A stretch of 64,000 nt of DNA, taken from positions 372,001 to 436,000 of the forward strand of contig NZ_JACBJG010000003.1 of assembly GCF_015910535.1 (NCBI RefSeq), in the 5' to 3' direction. Made by a program: the position numbers and the translations under genes. The notes under the pieces were generated by a model. That model was not told the origin of the DNA, made no database searches, and worked only from the letters and a program-made list of their open reading frames with translations. This DNA comes from Saccharomonospora sp. NB11 (GTDB lineage: Bacteria; Actinomycetota; Actinomycetes; Mycobacteriales; Pseudonocardiaceae). Of the stretch, positions 19,113 through 27,984 are shown in pieces; the stretch's first letter is position 1, and each line of letters begins with the position of its first letter.

Positions 19113-20285
19113 ATGGTGGTCGATTCCGCACGCATGCCCGGGCCGTCTCGCCGCAGCGACGTGGCGCCGTTCCACGTCATGGAGGTGCTGTCGGCCGCGA
19201 AGGAGCGGCAGCGCACACACGGCGACGTGATCGCCTTGTGCGCCGGTCAGCCGACGTCGGGTGCGCCCCGACCGGTGTTGGAGGCCGCTCAGCGGGCACT
19301 GGGGGAGGCCGACCTCGGATACACGGGTCAGCTCGGCATTCCCGAGTTGCGCGAGGCGATCGCCGGGCACTACGCGCGCTGGTACGGGCTGTCGGTGTCG
19401 CCCGACGACGTCATCGTCACCACGGGGTCGTCCGGCGGTTTCCTGTTGTCGTTCCTCGCGGCGTTCGAGGCCGGGGCGAGGGTCGCGATGGCTCGGCCCG
19501 GCTACCCCGCCTACCGCAACATGCTCGCGTCGCTGGGGTGCGAGGTCGTCGAGTTCGACACCGACGAACGCACCCGGTTCCAGCCGAGCACCGACCTGCT
19601 CGACGAGCTGGGTGAGGTGCAGGGCGTGATCGTGGCGAGCCCCAGCAACCCGACGGGCACGGTGTTGCCCGCCGACGAGCTGGCGGCGGTGGCGCGGTGG
19701 TGCGACGCGCGGGGCGTGCAGTTGATCAGCGACGAGATCTACCACGGCATCAGCTACGAGGCCGAGGTCGACTGCGCCTGGCAGACGTCACGGGAAGCGG
19801 TGGTGCTGGGGTCGTTCTCGAAGTACTTCGGGATGACCGGCTGGCGGCTGGGGTGGGCGCTCGTGCCGCAGCGGCTGCACCGCGCGGTGGACGTGCTGAT
19901 GGGCAACTACACCATCTGCGCCCCGGCTCTCGCCCAACACGCGGCTGTGGCCGCGTTCACCGAGGAGTCCTACGCCGAACTGGACGCCAACGTCGAGCGC
20001 TACCGCACCAACCGGGACGTGCTGCTCGACGGGCTGGCCGACATCGGGTTCGGCAAGGTCGCCCCGGTGGACGGCGCGTTCTACGCCTACGTCGACGTCG
20101 CGGAGCACACCGACGACAGCCTGGCCTGGTGTCGTCGGCTGCTCGACGAGACCGGCGTGGCGATCACGCCGGGTGTGGACTTCGACCCTGTCAACGGTGG
20201 GCGTTTCGTCCGGTTGTCGTACGCTGCCTCGGAGGCTGAGGTGACCGAGGCGGTGCGGCGGCTCGGTGCGTGGTTGTCCCGGTAG
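19113..20285 (+). CDS. PLP-dependent class I/II aminotransferase
   Basis: The 390-residue fold-type I aminotransferase has GYTGQLGIPELREAIAGHY near residue 65, VTTGSSGGF near 100 (PLP phosphate), SPSNPTGT near 175, DEIYHGI near 205 and the PLP lysine in SFSKYFGMTGWRLGW near 240, with the substrate-carboxylate Arg near FVRLSYA at 370. It belongs to the aspartate-aminotransferase-like group; the amino acid used is not decidable. TAAGGT at 19101-19106 is exactly 6 nt before the ATG, so it is leaderless and independent of the ESX operon. Confidence 0.9.
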   Translation: MVVDSARMPGPSRRSDVAPFHVMEVLSAAKERQRTHGDVIALCAGQPTSGAPRPVLEAAQRALGEADLGYTGQLGIPELREAIAGHYARWYGLSVSPDDVIVTTGSSGGFLLSFLAAFEAGARVAMARPGYPAYRNMLASLGCEVVEFDTDERTRFQPSTDLLDELGEVQGVIVASPSNPTGTVLPADELAAVARWCDARGVQLISDEIYHGISYEAEVDCAWQTSREAVVLGSFSKYFGMTGWRLGWALVPQRLHRAVDVLMGNYTICAPALAQHAAVAAFTEESYAELDANVERYRTNRDVLLDGLADIGFGKVAPVDGAFYAYVDVAEHTDDSLAWCRRLLDETGVAITPGVDFDPVNGGRFVRLSYAASEAEVTEAVRRLGAWLSR

Positions 20286-20394
20286 GGCACAACCCGGAGA
20301 TGTCCCTGAAAGTCGGCTCCGGTTGCGGCGCGAAGGCACCCGACCGTGACAGGCTGGACAGCACACAGCGACAGCGCGAGGCAGCGGAGGAATC

Positions 20395-20577
20395 ATGTTC
20401 TGGAAGATCGTCGGCGGCTTGCTCCTGGCGTGGGTGGCCTTCATCGTGATCGGCGCCGCCATCGGCTTCCTCGTCAAGGCGGTCTTCTGGATCGCCGTGA
20501 TCGGCGGCGGTGTGTTCCTCGGGGCGGCCGCCTACGGGGCGCTCAAGAACGACAAGCGCAAGCAGCTCAAGTCCTGA
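20395..20577 (+). CDS. Small two-helix membrane protein
   Basis: A 60-residue protein with two hydrophobic helices (about residues 4-24 and 28-48) and a basic cytoplasmic tail NDKRKQLKS. GGAGG stands 4-5 nt before the ATG. The family is common in actinobacteria but without known function. Its stop abuts the stop of the HAD gene on the other strand with no gap. Confidence 0.8.
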   Translation: MFWKIVGGLLLAWVAFIVIGAAIGFLVKAVFWIAVIGGGVFLGAAAYGALKNDKRKQLKS

Positions 20578-21162
20578 TCAGGCCGCGAACAGCAGTCGGC
20601 GGGCGTGGTCGGCACCCTGCCACAGGTGTGCCTGGAGCCCGGCTTCCCGCGCGCTGACGACGTTGACCTCCCGGTCGTCGAAGAACACGCAGTCACCGGG
20701 TTCGGCGCCGAGCCGGTCGGTGAGCAGGTCGAAGATCTTCGTGTCGGGTTTGGCGCACGCCACGTCGGCGGAGAAGACGCGCACCCGGAAGTGCTCGGCC
20801 CACGGCTGTCGCTCGGCGAAGCGAGCGAACGAGGCCGGTGCGTTGGACAGCAGCGCGAGGCGTGCCCCGGCTTCGGTGAGGTCGTCGAGCAGTGTGGCCG
20901 ACGCCGGGTGGAGCTGCGACCAACCGTGGACGTCGCCTCGGGTCAGTTCCTCGACGGCGGTCGCGTCGAGGGCGGCTCCCGCGGTCGCGGCGACCGCGGT
21001 CCAGTACTCCTCGTCGGAGCAGCCTCGGTCGTACGCGTCGCGGTGGGCCCAGTAGGCGGACTCGAACCGCTCGGGCGACACGCCGAGTCGAGCGGCGAGC
21101 CGGGGCAACGCCTCGGTGCGGGTGCAGAGCACCTCGCCGTAGTCGAACACGACCCACGTCAT
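20578..21162 (-). CDS. HAD-superfamily hydrolase
   Basis: This 194-residue phosphatase-like enzyme has motif I as VVFDYGEV (second Asp replaced by Gly-Glu: D-Y-G, so the usual acid/base Asp of DxD is missing), motif II in LALLSNAP, Lys in CAKPDTKIF and motif III in CVFFDDREVNV. The cap is alpha-helical (C1 type). Similar proteins with DYGxV are known among HAD hydrolases acting as epoxide-hydrolase-like or haloacid-dehalogenase-like members. Its ATG overlaps the threonine aldolase stop by 4 bp (ATGA), so the two are co-translated. Confidence 0.87.
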   Translation of the reverse strand: MTWVVFDYGEVLCTRTEALPRLAARLGVSPERFESAYWAHRDAYDRGCSDEEYWTAVAATAGAALDATAVEELTRGDVHGWSQLHPASATLLDDLTEAGARLALLSNAPASFARFAERQPWAEHFRVRVFSADVACAKPDTKIFDLLTDRLGAEPGDCVFFDDREVNVVSAREAGLQAHLWQGADHARRLLFAA

Positions 21163-22202
21163 GCGCGGATTCCCTTCCCGATCCGGTCGAGCGCTTCGGT
21201 CACGTCGTCGTCGTCGACGTCCCGGTGCAGCACGAAGCGCACCTTGCCCGCCATGGGCAGCGTGAGGACACCGAGCGAGCGGAGCGTCGCGATGGTCGCG
21301 GACACGTCGCCGGCTGCCGCGAGGACGATGTTGGTCTCCGGCTCCACGACGTCCCAACCCTGGTCGCGCAGCCCGGCCGCGAGCCGCTTCGCGTTGGCGT
21401 GGTCGCGGGCGAGGTCGTCGACGCGGTCGAGCGCGACCAGGCACGCCGCGGCGAGCACGCCGCCCTGACGTACCCCACCGCCGAGCATCTGCCGCATCCG
21501 CCGAGCCTGCTCCACGAACTCGACGCTGCCCGCCAGCACGGAGCCCACGGGAGCGCCGAGGCCCTTGCTGAAGCACGCCGACACGCTGTCGACCCCGGCG
21601 GTCAGCGTTGCGGGCGGGACGCCGAGGGCGACGGAGGCGTTCCAGATGCGAGCGCCGTCGAGGTGCACGCGAAGGCCCGTGTCGTGTGCGGCGGCGACCA
21701 GCGCCGTGTGTTCCTCGGGCGGGGTGACGGCTCCGCCTGCCGCGTTGTGGGTGTTCTCCAGCGACAGCAGCGTGGTGCGCAGCGCGTAGTACGGTCCGTC
21801 GCCGCCCGCAGCCGCGCGCACGGTCGCGGGGGTGGGACGGCCGGGGCCGCCGTCGTGGTCGAGCGGGTCGGGCATGCCTCCGGCCAGCCACGCCGCAGAG
21901 CCCAGTTCGTTGATCAACACGTGCGCGTTGCGGGGCGCGAGGAACCGGTCGCCACGGCGCAGGTGGGTCGACAGCGCGGCGAGGTTGGCCATCGTCCCGC
22001 TGGGGGTCCACAACGCGGCGGGCATGCCGAGCACGTCGGCCGCTCGCTCCTCCAGCGCGCGGACGGTGGGATCGACGTCGATCATGTTGTCGCCGACCTC
22101 GGCCTCGGCCATCGCCGATCGCATGCGGGAGTCCGGCTTCGTGACCGTGTCGGAACGGAAGTCCAGGGGCGGGAGCGAGGCAGAGCTGTCATCGACCGTC
22201 AC
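21159..22202 (-). CDS. Threonine aldolase / beta-eliminating lyase family
   Basis: The 347-residue PLP enzyme starts with the family signature DFRSDTVTKPD and has GDNMIDVDPTVRALEE near residue 40, ALWTPSGTMANLAAL near 70, HLDGARIWNAS near 190 and the PLP lysine in SACFSKGLGAPVGS near 220. Low-specificity L-threonine aldolase, splitting threonine to glycine and acetaldehyde, is the likely activity, giving glycine for purine and one-carbon pathways. I choose the GTG at 22202 just before the conserved start; the frame is open much further (22490) but that part reads into the next gene's promoter. Confidence 0.9.
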   Translation of the reverse strand: MTVDDSSASLPPLDFRSDTVTKPDSRMRSAMAEAEVGDNMIDVDPTVRALEERAADVLGMPAALWTPSGTMANLAALSTHLRRGDRFLAPRNAHVLINELGSAAWLAGGMPDPLDHDGGPGRPTPATVRAAAGGDGPYYALRTTLLSLENTHNAAGGAVTPPEEHTALVAAAHDTGLRVHLDGARIWNASVALGVPPATLTAGVDSVSACFSKGLGAPVGSVLAGSVEFVEQARRMRQMLGGGVRQGGVLAAACLVALDRVDDLARDHANAKRLAAGLRDQGWDVVEPETNIVLAAAGDVSATIATLRSLGVLTLPMAGKVRFVLHRDVDDDDVTEALDRIGKGIRA

Positions 22203-22338
22203 GCGCCCGATGACATCACATGCCGGACGTCGCTCGCCTCGGCCCCCGCCGATGGGTGACACTGCTCGGCACGTGCAACCGTGGAGCGGGGTCCTTCCGT
22301 CTCCACCGTCGACAACAAGACCGACCGGAGACGTCTGC

Positions 22339-22854
22339 GTGGCCCACCATGACGACGACGAGTTCGCGGAGTACTTCGCGGCCAAGCGAGATTCGGTACG
22401 TCGAACGGCGTACCTGCTGTGCGGGGACTGGCACAAGGCCGACGACCTCGCCCAGACCGCGTTCGTGTCCTTGCACCGGCGCTGGCGCAAGATCCGCGAC
22501 CGTGCGGCCGTGGACGCCTACCTGCGCAAGACGTTGGTGCGGGCCGCGATCGACGAGTCGCGGCGGCCGTGGCGGCGGGAGCAGCACACCGACGAGCTGC
22601 CCGAGCCTCGGGGAACGTCCGACGCCGACGCGCTGGCCGATCGGGTGAGCGTGCGGGCGGATCTGCTCGCCGGGCTCGCGAAGGTCCCGGCGAAGCAGCG
22701 GGCCGTGCTCGTCCTTCGCTACTTCGACGGCCTCGACGTGAGCAGCACGGCGCGGGCGTTGCGGTGCAGCGAGGGCAACGTGAAGAGCCAGACGGCGCGG
22801 GGCCTGGCGAAGCTGCGGGCGGCGTTGGGCGAGGAGGTGGAGGCGCATGGGTGA
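22339..22854 (+). CDS. ECF sigma factor, SigE-like family
   Basis: A 171-residue ECF sigma factor. Region 2 begins FAEYFAAKRDSVRRTAYLLCGDWHKADDLAQTAFVSL, region 4 is LAKVPAKQRAVLVLRYFDGLDVSSTARAL with CSEGNVKSQTARGLAKLR. CGGAG lies 7-8 nt before the GTG at 22339. The next gene overlaps it by 8 bp and codes for a membrane protein with a charged cytoplasmic N-terminus, a probable cognate anti-sigma factor. It is divergent from the threonine aldolase. Confidence 0.9.
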   Translation: MAHHDDDEFAEYFAAKRDSVRRTAYLLCGDWHKADDLAQTAFVSLHRRWRKIRDRAAVDAYLRKTLVRAAIDESRRPWRREQHTDELPEPRGTSDADALADRVSVRADLLAGLAKVPAKQRAVLVLRYFDGLDVSSTARALRCSEGNVKSQTARGLAKLRAALGEEVEAHG

Positions 22855-23593
22855 GCTGGACGAGCGACGGCTCGAACGGTTGTTGAACGACGCGGCGGGC
22901 GAGGTGCCCGCACCGTCGTTCACGGTGGACGACGTGACCTCCGCGTCACGGCGCATCACGGCACGGCGGCGTTCGCTGGCGACCGTGGCGGCGGCGGTCG
23001 TGGTGGGCGTGGGCGCGGTGACCGGTGTCGTGGTGGGTGCCGCGGGCAACGGCCCTGGTGAGGGCCACACGACGGCGCTCGCCCCCGGCGAGTCGCAGCC
23101 GTCCGAGGAGGTCGCGAAAAAAAGTTCGGAGACGGGGCAACCCGAGGGCGACGGTCCGCGTGGACAGGGTGTCGAGAGCTTCCCCGACGGCTCGCCGAAG
23201 CAGGGCGGCGGGTCGAACGGGGAGGACGGCCCTCGGGCCGAGGGCACTCCTGGGTGCCAGGCGATCGATCGGGAGCTCGCCACTGCCCTCGCTGGCGAGC
23301 TTCCGATTGATCCCGGGCAGGCGCCCGTCGGCTACGGCCCGTGCTCCGATCCCGGGTCGCGCTCGGCGGCGTTCCGGGTGCCCGGCGGTGTGGTCGCCGT
23401 CGTCCTCCATCCCGACGCTGACGGCGTCGTCGCCGTGCCGCCGGAGGTGGCCAGCGTCGTGGTCGATCGGAACGTCGGCACGCAGCGCCTCACCGTGGTG
23501 GCGACCGCCGAGGGCAGCGCCGACGAGTCGGACGTGCCGTTGCGGGACGAGCTTCCCGCTCTCGCCGACCGCCTTGCCGCCGCGCTGGGCTGA
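22847..23593 (+). CDS. Membrane protein, probable anti-sigma partner
   Basis: The 248-residue protein has a cytoplasmic N-terminus of about 40 residues (DERRLERLLNDAAGEVPAPSFTVDDV), one membrane helix near 45-66, a disordered Gly/Glu/Ser-rich linker to about 130 and an extracellular domain with two Cys (GCQAID and GPCSDP). This is the layout of ECF anti-sigma proteins, though a ZAS Cys-His motif is absent. It overlaps the sigma gene by 8 bp. A run of seven A at about 23117 in this GC-rich gene (codons for AKKS) is unusual. Confidence 0.75.
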   Translation: MGELDERRLERLLNDAAGEVPAPSFTVDDVTSASRRITARRRSLATVAAAVVVGVGAVTGVVVGAAGNGPGEGHTTALAPGESQPSEEVAKKSSETGQPEGDGPRGQGVESFPDGSPKQGGGSNGEDGPRAEGTPGCQAIDRELATALAGELPIDPGQAPVGYGPCSDPGSRSAAFRVPGGVVAVVLHPDADGVVAVPPEVASVVVDRNVGTQRLTVVATAEGSADESDVPLRDELPALADRLAAALG

Positions 23594-23653
23594 CCGAACA
23601 CGTCGTTCGCACGGCGCGTGACCCGCCGGGTCGGGGTGGCAGACTATCCGGCC

Positions 23654-24232
23654 ATGACCTCCGCCGCGAGTACGCCGAAGGGCGAGCGCAGACGCGCTGC
23701 GCTCGTCGCGGCCGCTGCCGAACTGCTGAACGAAGGCGGTTTCGACGCCGTCCGCCACCGTGCCGTGGCCGAACGCGCCGGGCTGCCGCTGGCGTCGACG
23801 ACCTACTACTTCGAGTCGCTCGACGAGCTGGTGTGCGCGGCGGCGGAGCATCAGGGCCGCACCGAGTTGGAGGCCGGGCGGGCGAGGTTGGCGGAGCTGC
23901 CCACGCAGACCCGGCAGGTGGACGACGTGGTCGAGCTGGTGCTCGACCTGCTGCTCGGGCGGGACCCGCACTACGAGGCCGTGGTGGGCCGCTACGAGCG
24001 GCTGGTGGGCACCGGCCGCCGACCGCATCTGCGCCCCTTGATGCGGGTGCTGTCCGCCGAGCTGAGGGAACTGCTCATGGAGATCTTCGTGCGGTCGGGG
24101 GTGGACATGGACGCCGAGCGTCTCGAACGTCTCATCGCCCTGGTGGACGGCTCCGTGGTGAACGCGCTCGTCGCGGTGGACCCCGATCCGCGTGGGGTCG
24201 CGGCGCGGGTGTTGCGAGAGGAACTGAGCTGA
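23654..24232 (+). CDS. TetR-family transcriptional regulator
   Basis: The 192-residue repressor has the N-terminal helix-turn-helix (ERRRAALVAAAAELLNEGGFDAVRHRAVAERAGLPLASTTYYFESLDELV) and a C-terminal helical ligand domain. A GACTAT hexamer exactly 6 nt before the ATG at 23654 suggests a leaderless start; a longer frame begins at 23618. Its target is not evident; it stands between the sigma pair and purB, both in the same direction. Confidence 0.88.
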   Translation: MTSAASTPKGERRRAALVAAAAELLNEGGFDAVRHRAVAERAGLPLASTTYYFESLDELVCAAAEHQGRTELEAGRARLAELPTQTRQVDDVVELVLDLLLGRDPHYEAVVGRYERLVGTGRRPHLRPLMRVLSAELRELLMEIFVRSGVDMDAERLERLIALVDGSVVNALVAVDPDPRGVAARVLREELS

Positions 24233-24317
24233 CTCGATCCGTCCACGCACTGGGACGACAGGCGCGGAGCCGACCCTGTGTCCGGTGTGGTCGAGGTGGC
24301 GTGGCTAGCCTGACCGT

Positions 24318-25748
24318 GTGACGGACAAGCCCCGAATCCCGAATGTGCTCGCCGGCCGGTACGCCTCCGCCGAGTTGGTGCGGCTGTGGTCCCCCGAGCA
24401 CAAGGTCAGGCTCGAACGCGATCTGTGGCTCGCGGTGCTCAAGGCGCAGCGGGAGCTGGGCGTGGAGGTCCCGGACGAGGTCGTCGCCGACTACGAGCGG
24501 GTGATCGACCAGGTCGACCTCGACTCGATCGCCGCTCGCGAGCGCGTCACGCGACACGACGTGAAGGCCCGCATCGAGGAGTTCAACGCGCTCGCCGGGC
24601 ACGAGCACGTCCACAAGGGCATGACGTCGCGGGACCTCACCGAGAACGTCGAGCAGCTCCAGGTGCGGCGTTCGCTGGAGCACCTGCGGGTGCGGGTGGC
24701 CGCCGTGCTGGCTCGCCTCGCCGAGTTGGCCGCGCAGCACAGCGAGCTCGTCATGGCCGGTCGGTCGCACAACGTCGCCGCGCAGGCGACGACGCTCGGC
24801 AAGCGGTTCGCGACGGCCGCCGACGAGTTGCTGGTGGCGTTCGAGCGGCTCGACGACCTGCTCGCGCGGTACCCGCTGCGGGGCATCAAGGGGCCGGTCG
24901 GCACGGCGCAGGACATGCTCGACCTCGTGGGGAGCCCGGAGCGGCTCGCGGACCTGGAACGCAGCGTGGCCGCGCACCTCGGGTTCGAGCGGGTGTTCAC
25001 GAGCGTGGGCCAGGTGTACCCGAGGTCGTTGGACTTCGACGTGCTGTCGACGCTGGTGCAGCTCGCGGCGGCCCCGTCGAGCCTCGCCACGACGATCCGG
25101 CTGATGGCGGGCCACGAGCTGGTCACCGAGGGCTTCAAGCCCGGTCAGGTCGGTTCGTCGGCCATGCCGCACAAGATGAACACCCGGTCCTGCGAGCGGG
25201 TGAACGGCCTGGCGGTGGTGCTGCGGGGCTATCTGTCCATGGTCGGCGAGCTGGCGGGCGACCAGTGGAACGAGGGCGACGTGTCGGACTCGGTGGTGCG
25301 CCGGGTGGCGTTGCCGGACGCGTTCTTCGCCCTCGACGGTCTGCTGGAGACGTTCGCGACCGTGCTCCGCGAGTTCGGGGCGTTCCCCGCGGTGATCGAC
25401 CGCGAACTCGCGCGGTACCTGCCGTTCCTCGGCACCACGAAGGTGCTCATGGCCGCGGTGCGCGCCGGGGTGGGGCGGGAGACCGCCCACGAGGTCATCA
25501 AGGAGCACGCGGTCGCCGTCGCATTGGCCATGCGCGAGCAGGGGCAGCAGGAGAACGACCTGGTCGAGCGGCTCGCCGCCGACGAGCGGTTGCCGTTGGG
25601 AGCCGAGGAGTTGCAGGCGTTGCTCGCCGATCGACTCGCGTTCACCGGCACGGCGGGCGCGCAGGTGGAGACGATCGTCGCGCGCGTCGAGGAGATCGTG
25701 CGCCGGTTCCCGGACGCGGCGACCTACGAGCCGGCTCCGATCCTGTAG
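24318..25748 (+). CDS. purB: Adenylosuccinate lyase
   Basis: PurB cleaves fumarate from SAICAR and from adenylosuccinate, serving two steps of purine synthesis. The 476-residue fumarase-superfamily enzyme has TRHDVKARIEEFN near 75, HKGMTSRDLTENVEQLQ near 100, GRSHNVAAQATTLGKRFA near 150, KGPVGTAQ near 195 and the signature loop VGSSAMPHKMNTRSCERV near 275 with the catalytic Ser. TAGCCT at 24306-24311 is exactly 6 nt before the GTG start, so it is leaderless. purC, often close to purB, is not here. Confidence 0.96.
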   Translation: MTDKPRIPNVLAGRYASAELVRLWSPEHKVRLERDLWLAVLKAQRELGVEVPDEVVADYERVIDQVDLDSIAARERVTRHDVKARIEEFNALAGHEHVHKGMTSRDLTENVEQLQVRRSLEHLRVRVAAVLARLAELAAQHSELVMAGRSHNVAAQATTLGKRFATAADELLVAFERLDDLLARYPLRGIKGPVGTAQDMLDLVGSPERLADLERSVAAHLGFERVFTSVGQVYPRSLDFDVLSTLVQLAAAPSSLATTIRLMAGHELVTEGFKPGQVGSSAMPHKMNTRSCERVNGLAVVLRGYLSMVGELAGDQWNEGDVSDSVVRRVALPDAFFALDGLLETFATVLREFGAFPAVIDRELARYLPFLGTTKVLMAAVRAGVGRETAHEVIKEHAVAVALAMREQGQQENDLVERLAADERLPLGAEELQALLADRLAFTGTAGAQVETIVARVEEIVRRFPDAATYEPAPIL

Positions 25749-25760
25749 CGCGAGTGGCCC

Positions 25761-26396
25761 TCAGAGCGTGATCGGCTCGCCGTGCGGGGCGACGCGCACC
25801 TCGGTGCCGTCCGGGGCGAGGTTGGTGTACAGGCCGAAGTAGCCCGCGGTCCTGGCGAGCAGCGCCTCGTGGACGGGGATCGCGAGCCGGGGTGCCACCG
25901 CGCGCAGGTAGTCCACGGCCTCGGCGGCCTTCAACCACGGGCCCACCGTCGGCAGGGCGAGGACGTCGACGGGGTGCGGGGGCACGAAGAACGCGTCGCC
26001 GGGGTGGAAGAACGCGCCGTCGTCGACGACGTACCCCACGTTCGGGACCACGGGGATGTCGCTGTGGATCGTCGCGTGCTGCCCTCCCACGGCCGTCACG
26101 CGGGTGCCGCCGAAGTCGAGGGAATCGCCGGGGGAGGCGGTGACGACGGGAATTTCCAGGTTGTCGATGGTCTTGGTGGTGCCGGGGTCGACGACGAGGC
26201 GTGCGGAGGGGTTGGCCGCGAGCAGGGCGGGCAGCTTCTCCACGTCGATGTGGTCGTAGTGCTGATGGGTGATCAACACCGCGTCGAGGTCGCGCAGTGA
26301 CTCGAAGCCGCTGGAGAGTGCGCCGGGGTCGAACAGCAGGCGGGCATGGTCGGTCTCCAGCAGCATGCACGAGTGCCCGTAGTGGACGAACTTCAC
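25761..26396 (-). CDS. Metallo-beta-lactamase-fold hydrolase
   Basis: This 211-residue MBL-fold protein has the metal motif THQHYDHID near residue 43 and further conserved His/Asp in GGQHATIH and FHPGDAFF. It is of the UlaG-like/YcbL-type 'MBL fold metallo-hydrolase' class whose members hydrolyse esters, lactones or phosphodiesters. It starts at GTG with GGGAG 5 nt upstream. It is convergent with purB (12 bp apart) and divergent from the aldehyde dehydrogenase. Confidence 0.88.
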   Translation of the reverse strand: MKFVHYGHSCMLLETDHARLLFDPGALSSGFESLRDLDAVLITHQHYDHIDVEKLPALLAANPSARLVVDPGTTKTIDNLEIPVVTASPGDSLDFGGTRVTAVGGQHATIHSDIPVVPNVGYVVDDGAFFHPGDAFFVPPHPVDVLALPTVGPWLKAAEAVDYLRAVAPRLAIPVHEALLARTAGYFGLYTNLAPDGTEVRVAPHGEPITL

Positions 26397-26452
26397 GGTG
26401 ACTCCCTTGTTGGCGGGTTGGCAGTAACCGGGGGCTTCCCTACGCTGTCAGC

Positions 26453-27922
26453 ATGACGAGCACCGAGCAGGCCGTCGAGACGTTCGACTCGTTCGATCCG
26501 GCGACCGACCGGGTCGTGGGCACCTACCCGGTGCACGACGCCGCCGCTGTGGACGCCGCCGTCGCGAAGGCCCGCGAGGCCGCCCGATGGTGGGCCTCGC
26601 TCGGGTTCGCCGGACGCGCCGAACGGCTCCGCCGGTGGAAGGGCGTGCTCGTTCGCCGCATGTCCGAGCTGTGCGACGTGGTGAGTTCCGAGACGGGCAA
26701 GCCGCGTGGTGACGCGCAGTTGGAGATCGTGCTGGCCGTCGAGCACATCGAGTGGGCGGCGCGCCATGCACGGAAGGTGCTCGGACCTCGGCGTCGATCC
26801 TCCGGCCTGCTGCTGGCCAACCAGGCCGCCACCGTCGAGTACCAGCCGCTCGGGGTTGTCGGGGTCATCGGGCCCTGGAACTATCCCGTCTTCACCCCCC
26901 TCGGGTCGATCGCGTACGCGCTCGCGGCGGGCAACGCCGTGGTGTTCAAGCCCAGCGAGTACACGCCCGGGGTCGGCGCCTGGCTGGTGGACGCGTTCGC
27001 GCAGGCCGTGCCCGAGCAGCCGGTGTTGTCGCTGGTGACCGGGTTCGGCGCGACGGGAGCGGCGTTGGTGCGCTCCGACGTCGACAAGATCGCGTTCACC
27101 GGTTCGGCCGCCACCGGGAAGAAGATCATGGCCACGGCAGCGGAACGCCTGACCCCGGTGATCATCGAAGCCGGTGGCAAGGACCCGTTGCTGGTCGACT
27201 CCGACGCCGATCTCGACGCGGCGGTCGACGCCGCCGTGTGGGGTGCCTTCTCCAACGCCGGACAGACCTGTGTCGGTGTCGAGCGCGTCTACGTCCACAC
27301 GGCCGTGTACGACGAGTTCGTCGCGAAGCTCACCGAGCGGGCCCGGGGTATCCGGCCGGGCGAGCACTACGGGCCGATGACCATGCGGTCGCAGCTCGAT
27401 GTGGTGCGCCGACACATCACCGACGCCCTGGCGAAGGGCGGCCGTGCGCTCGTGGGTGGCGCGGACGCCGTCGGCGACCGCTACGTGCAGCCGACGGTGC
27501 TGGTCGACGTGCCCGAGGACTCCGAGGCCGTGCGGGAGGAGACCTTCGGCCCCACGATCACGGTGACGCAGGTCGCCGACATGGACGAGGCCGTGGAGAA
27601 GGCCAACGACTCGTCCTACGGGCTCGGGTCCACGGTGTTCTCACGTCGGCGTGGGATGGAGCTGGCGCGCCGACTGCGGACCGGGATGACCGCGATCAAC
27701 GCGCCGTTGTCGTTCGCGGGTATCGCGACGTTGCCCTTCGGCGGGGTCGGGGAGTCGGGCTTCGGCCGCATCCACGGTCCCGAGGGGCTGCGGGAGTTCG
27801 CGCGGCCGAAGGCCATCGCGCGGCAGCGCTATCGCATGCCGCTGGTGATGACCACGTTCGCCCGCACGGCCAAGACGGACGAGCTGGTGGGCAAGCTCGT
27901 GCGGTTCCTGCACCGGCGCTGA
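26453..27922 (+). CDS. NAD(P)-dependent aldehyde dehydrogenase
   Basis: The 489-residue enzyme belongs to the ALDH superfamily in the group with vanillin, succinate-semialdehyde or fatty aldehyde dehydrogenases. It has the cofactor strand VIGPWNYP near 143 with GNAVVFKPSEYTPG, FTGSAATGKKI near 217, the general base Glu in IEAGGKDP near 240 and the nucleophile Cys in NAGQTCVGVERVY near 275. A hydrophobic-basic C-terminal stretch could touch the membrane. TACGCT at 26441-26446 is exactly 6 nt before the ATG. It lies next to, but is not separated by an operator from, the IclR locus, so I do not count it in that regulon. Confidence 0.9.
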   Translation: MTSTEQAVETFDSFDPATDRVVGTYPVHDAAAVDAAVAKAREAARWWASLGFAGRAERLRRWKGVLVRRMSELCDVVSSETGKPRGDAQLEIVLAVEHIEWAARHARKVLGPRRRSSGLLLANQAATVEYQPLGVVGVIGPWNYPVFTPLGSIAYALAAGNAVVFKPSEYTPGVGAWLVDAFAQAVPEQPVLSLVTGFGATGAALVRSDVDKIAFTGSAATGKKIMATAAERLTPVIIEAGGKDPLLVDSDADLDAAVDAAVWGAFSNAGQTCVGVERVYVHTAVYDEFVAKLTERARGIRPGEHYGPMTMRSQLDVVRRHITDALAKGGRALVGGADAVGDRYVQPTVLVDVPEDSEAVREETFGPTITVTQVADMDEAVEKANDSSYGLGSTVFSRRRGMELARRLRTGMTAINAPLSFAGIATLPFGGVGESGFGRIHGPEGLREFARPKAIARQRYRMPLVMTTFARTAKTDELVGKLVRFLHRR

Positions 27923-27948
27923 CCACGACGTCCGTGAGACCGGACAAC

Positions 27949-27964
27949 GTCCGAAGTTTCGGAC
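27949..27964. promoter_or_regulatory. IclR operator 1 (autoregulation)
   Basis: GTCCGAAGTTTCGGAC is a palindrome with two mismatched centre bases. It lies 8 bp before the iclR -10 hexamer TAGGCT (27973-27978), in the -35 zone. The same palindrome occurs at the MFS gene (32439-32454) and, degenerate, at 32332-32347. Confidence 0.85.
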
Positions 27965-27984
27965 ATTGCTGGTAGGCTGGACGC

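Noticed and set aside
17544-19745. 733-codon minus-strand frame across the ESX operon end
   Set aside because: Shadow frame crossing three real plus-strand genes and a terminator.
20578-22011. 477-residue HAD protein with long N-terminal extension
   Set aside because: The extension is the threonine aldolase gene read in another frame; the HAD domain starts at MTWVVFDYGE (21162).
26453-27922. Aldehyde dehydrogenase as a member of the IclR regulon
   Set aside because: Its promoter has no GTCCGAA palindrome; the nearest operator lies downstream of it at 27949.
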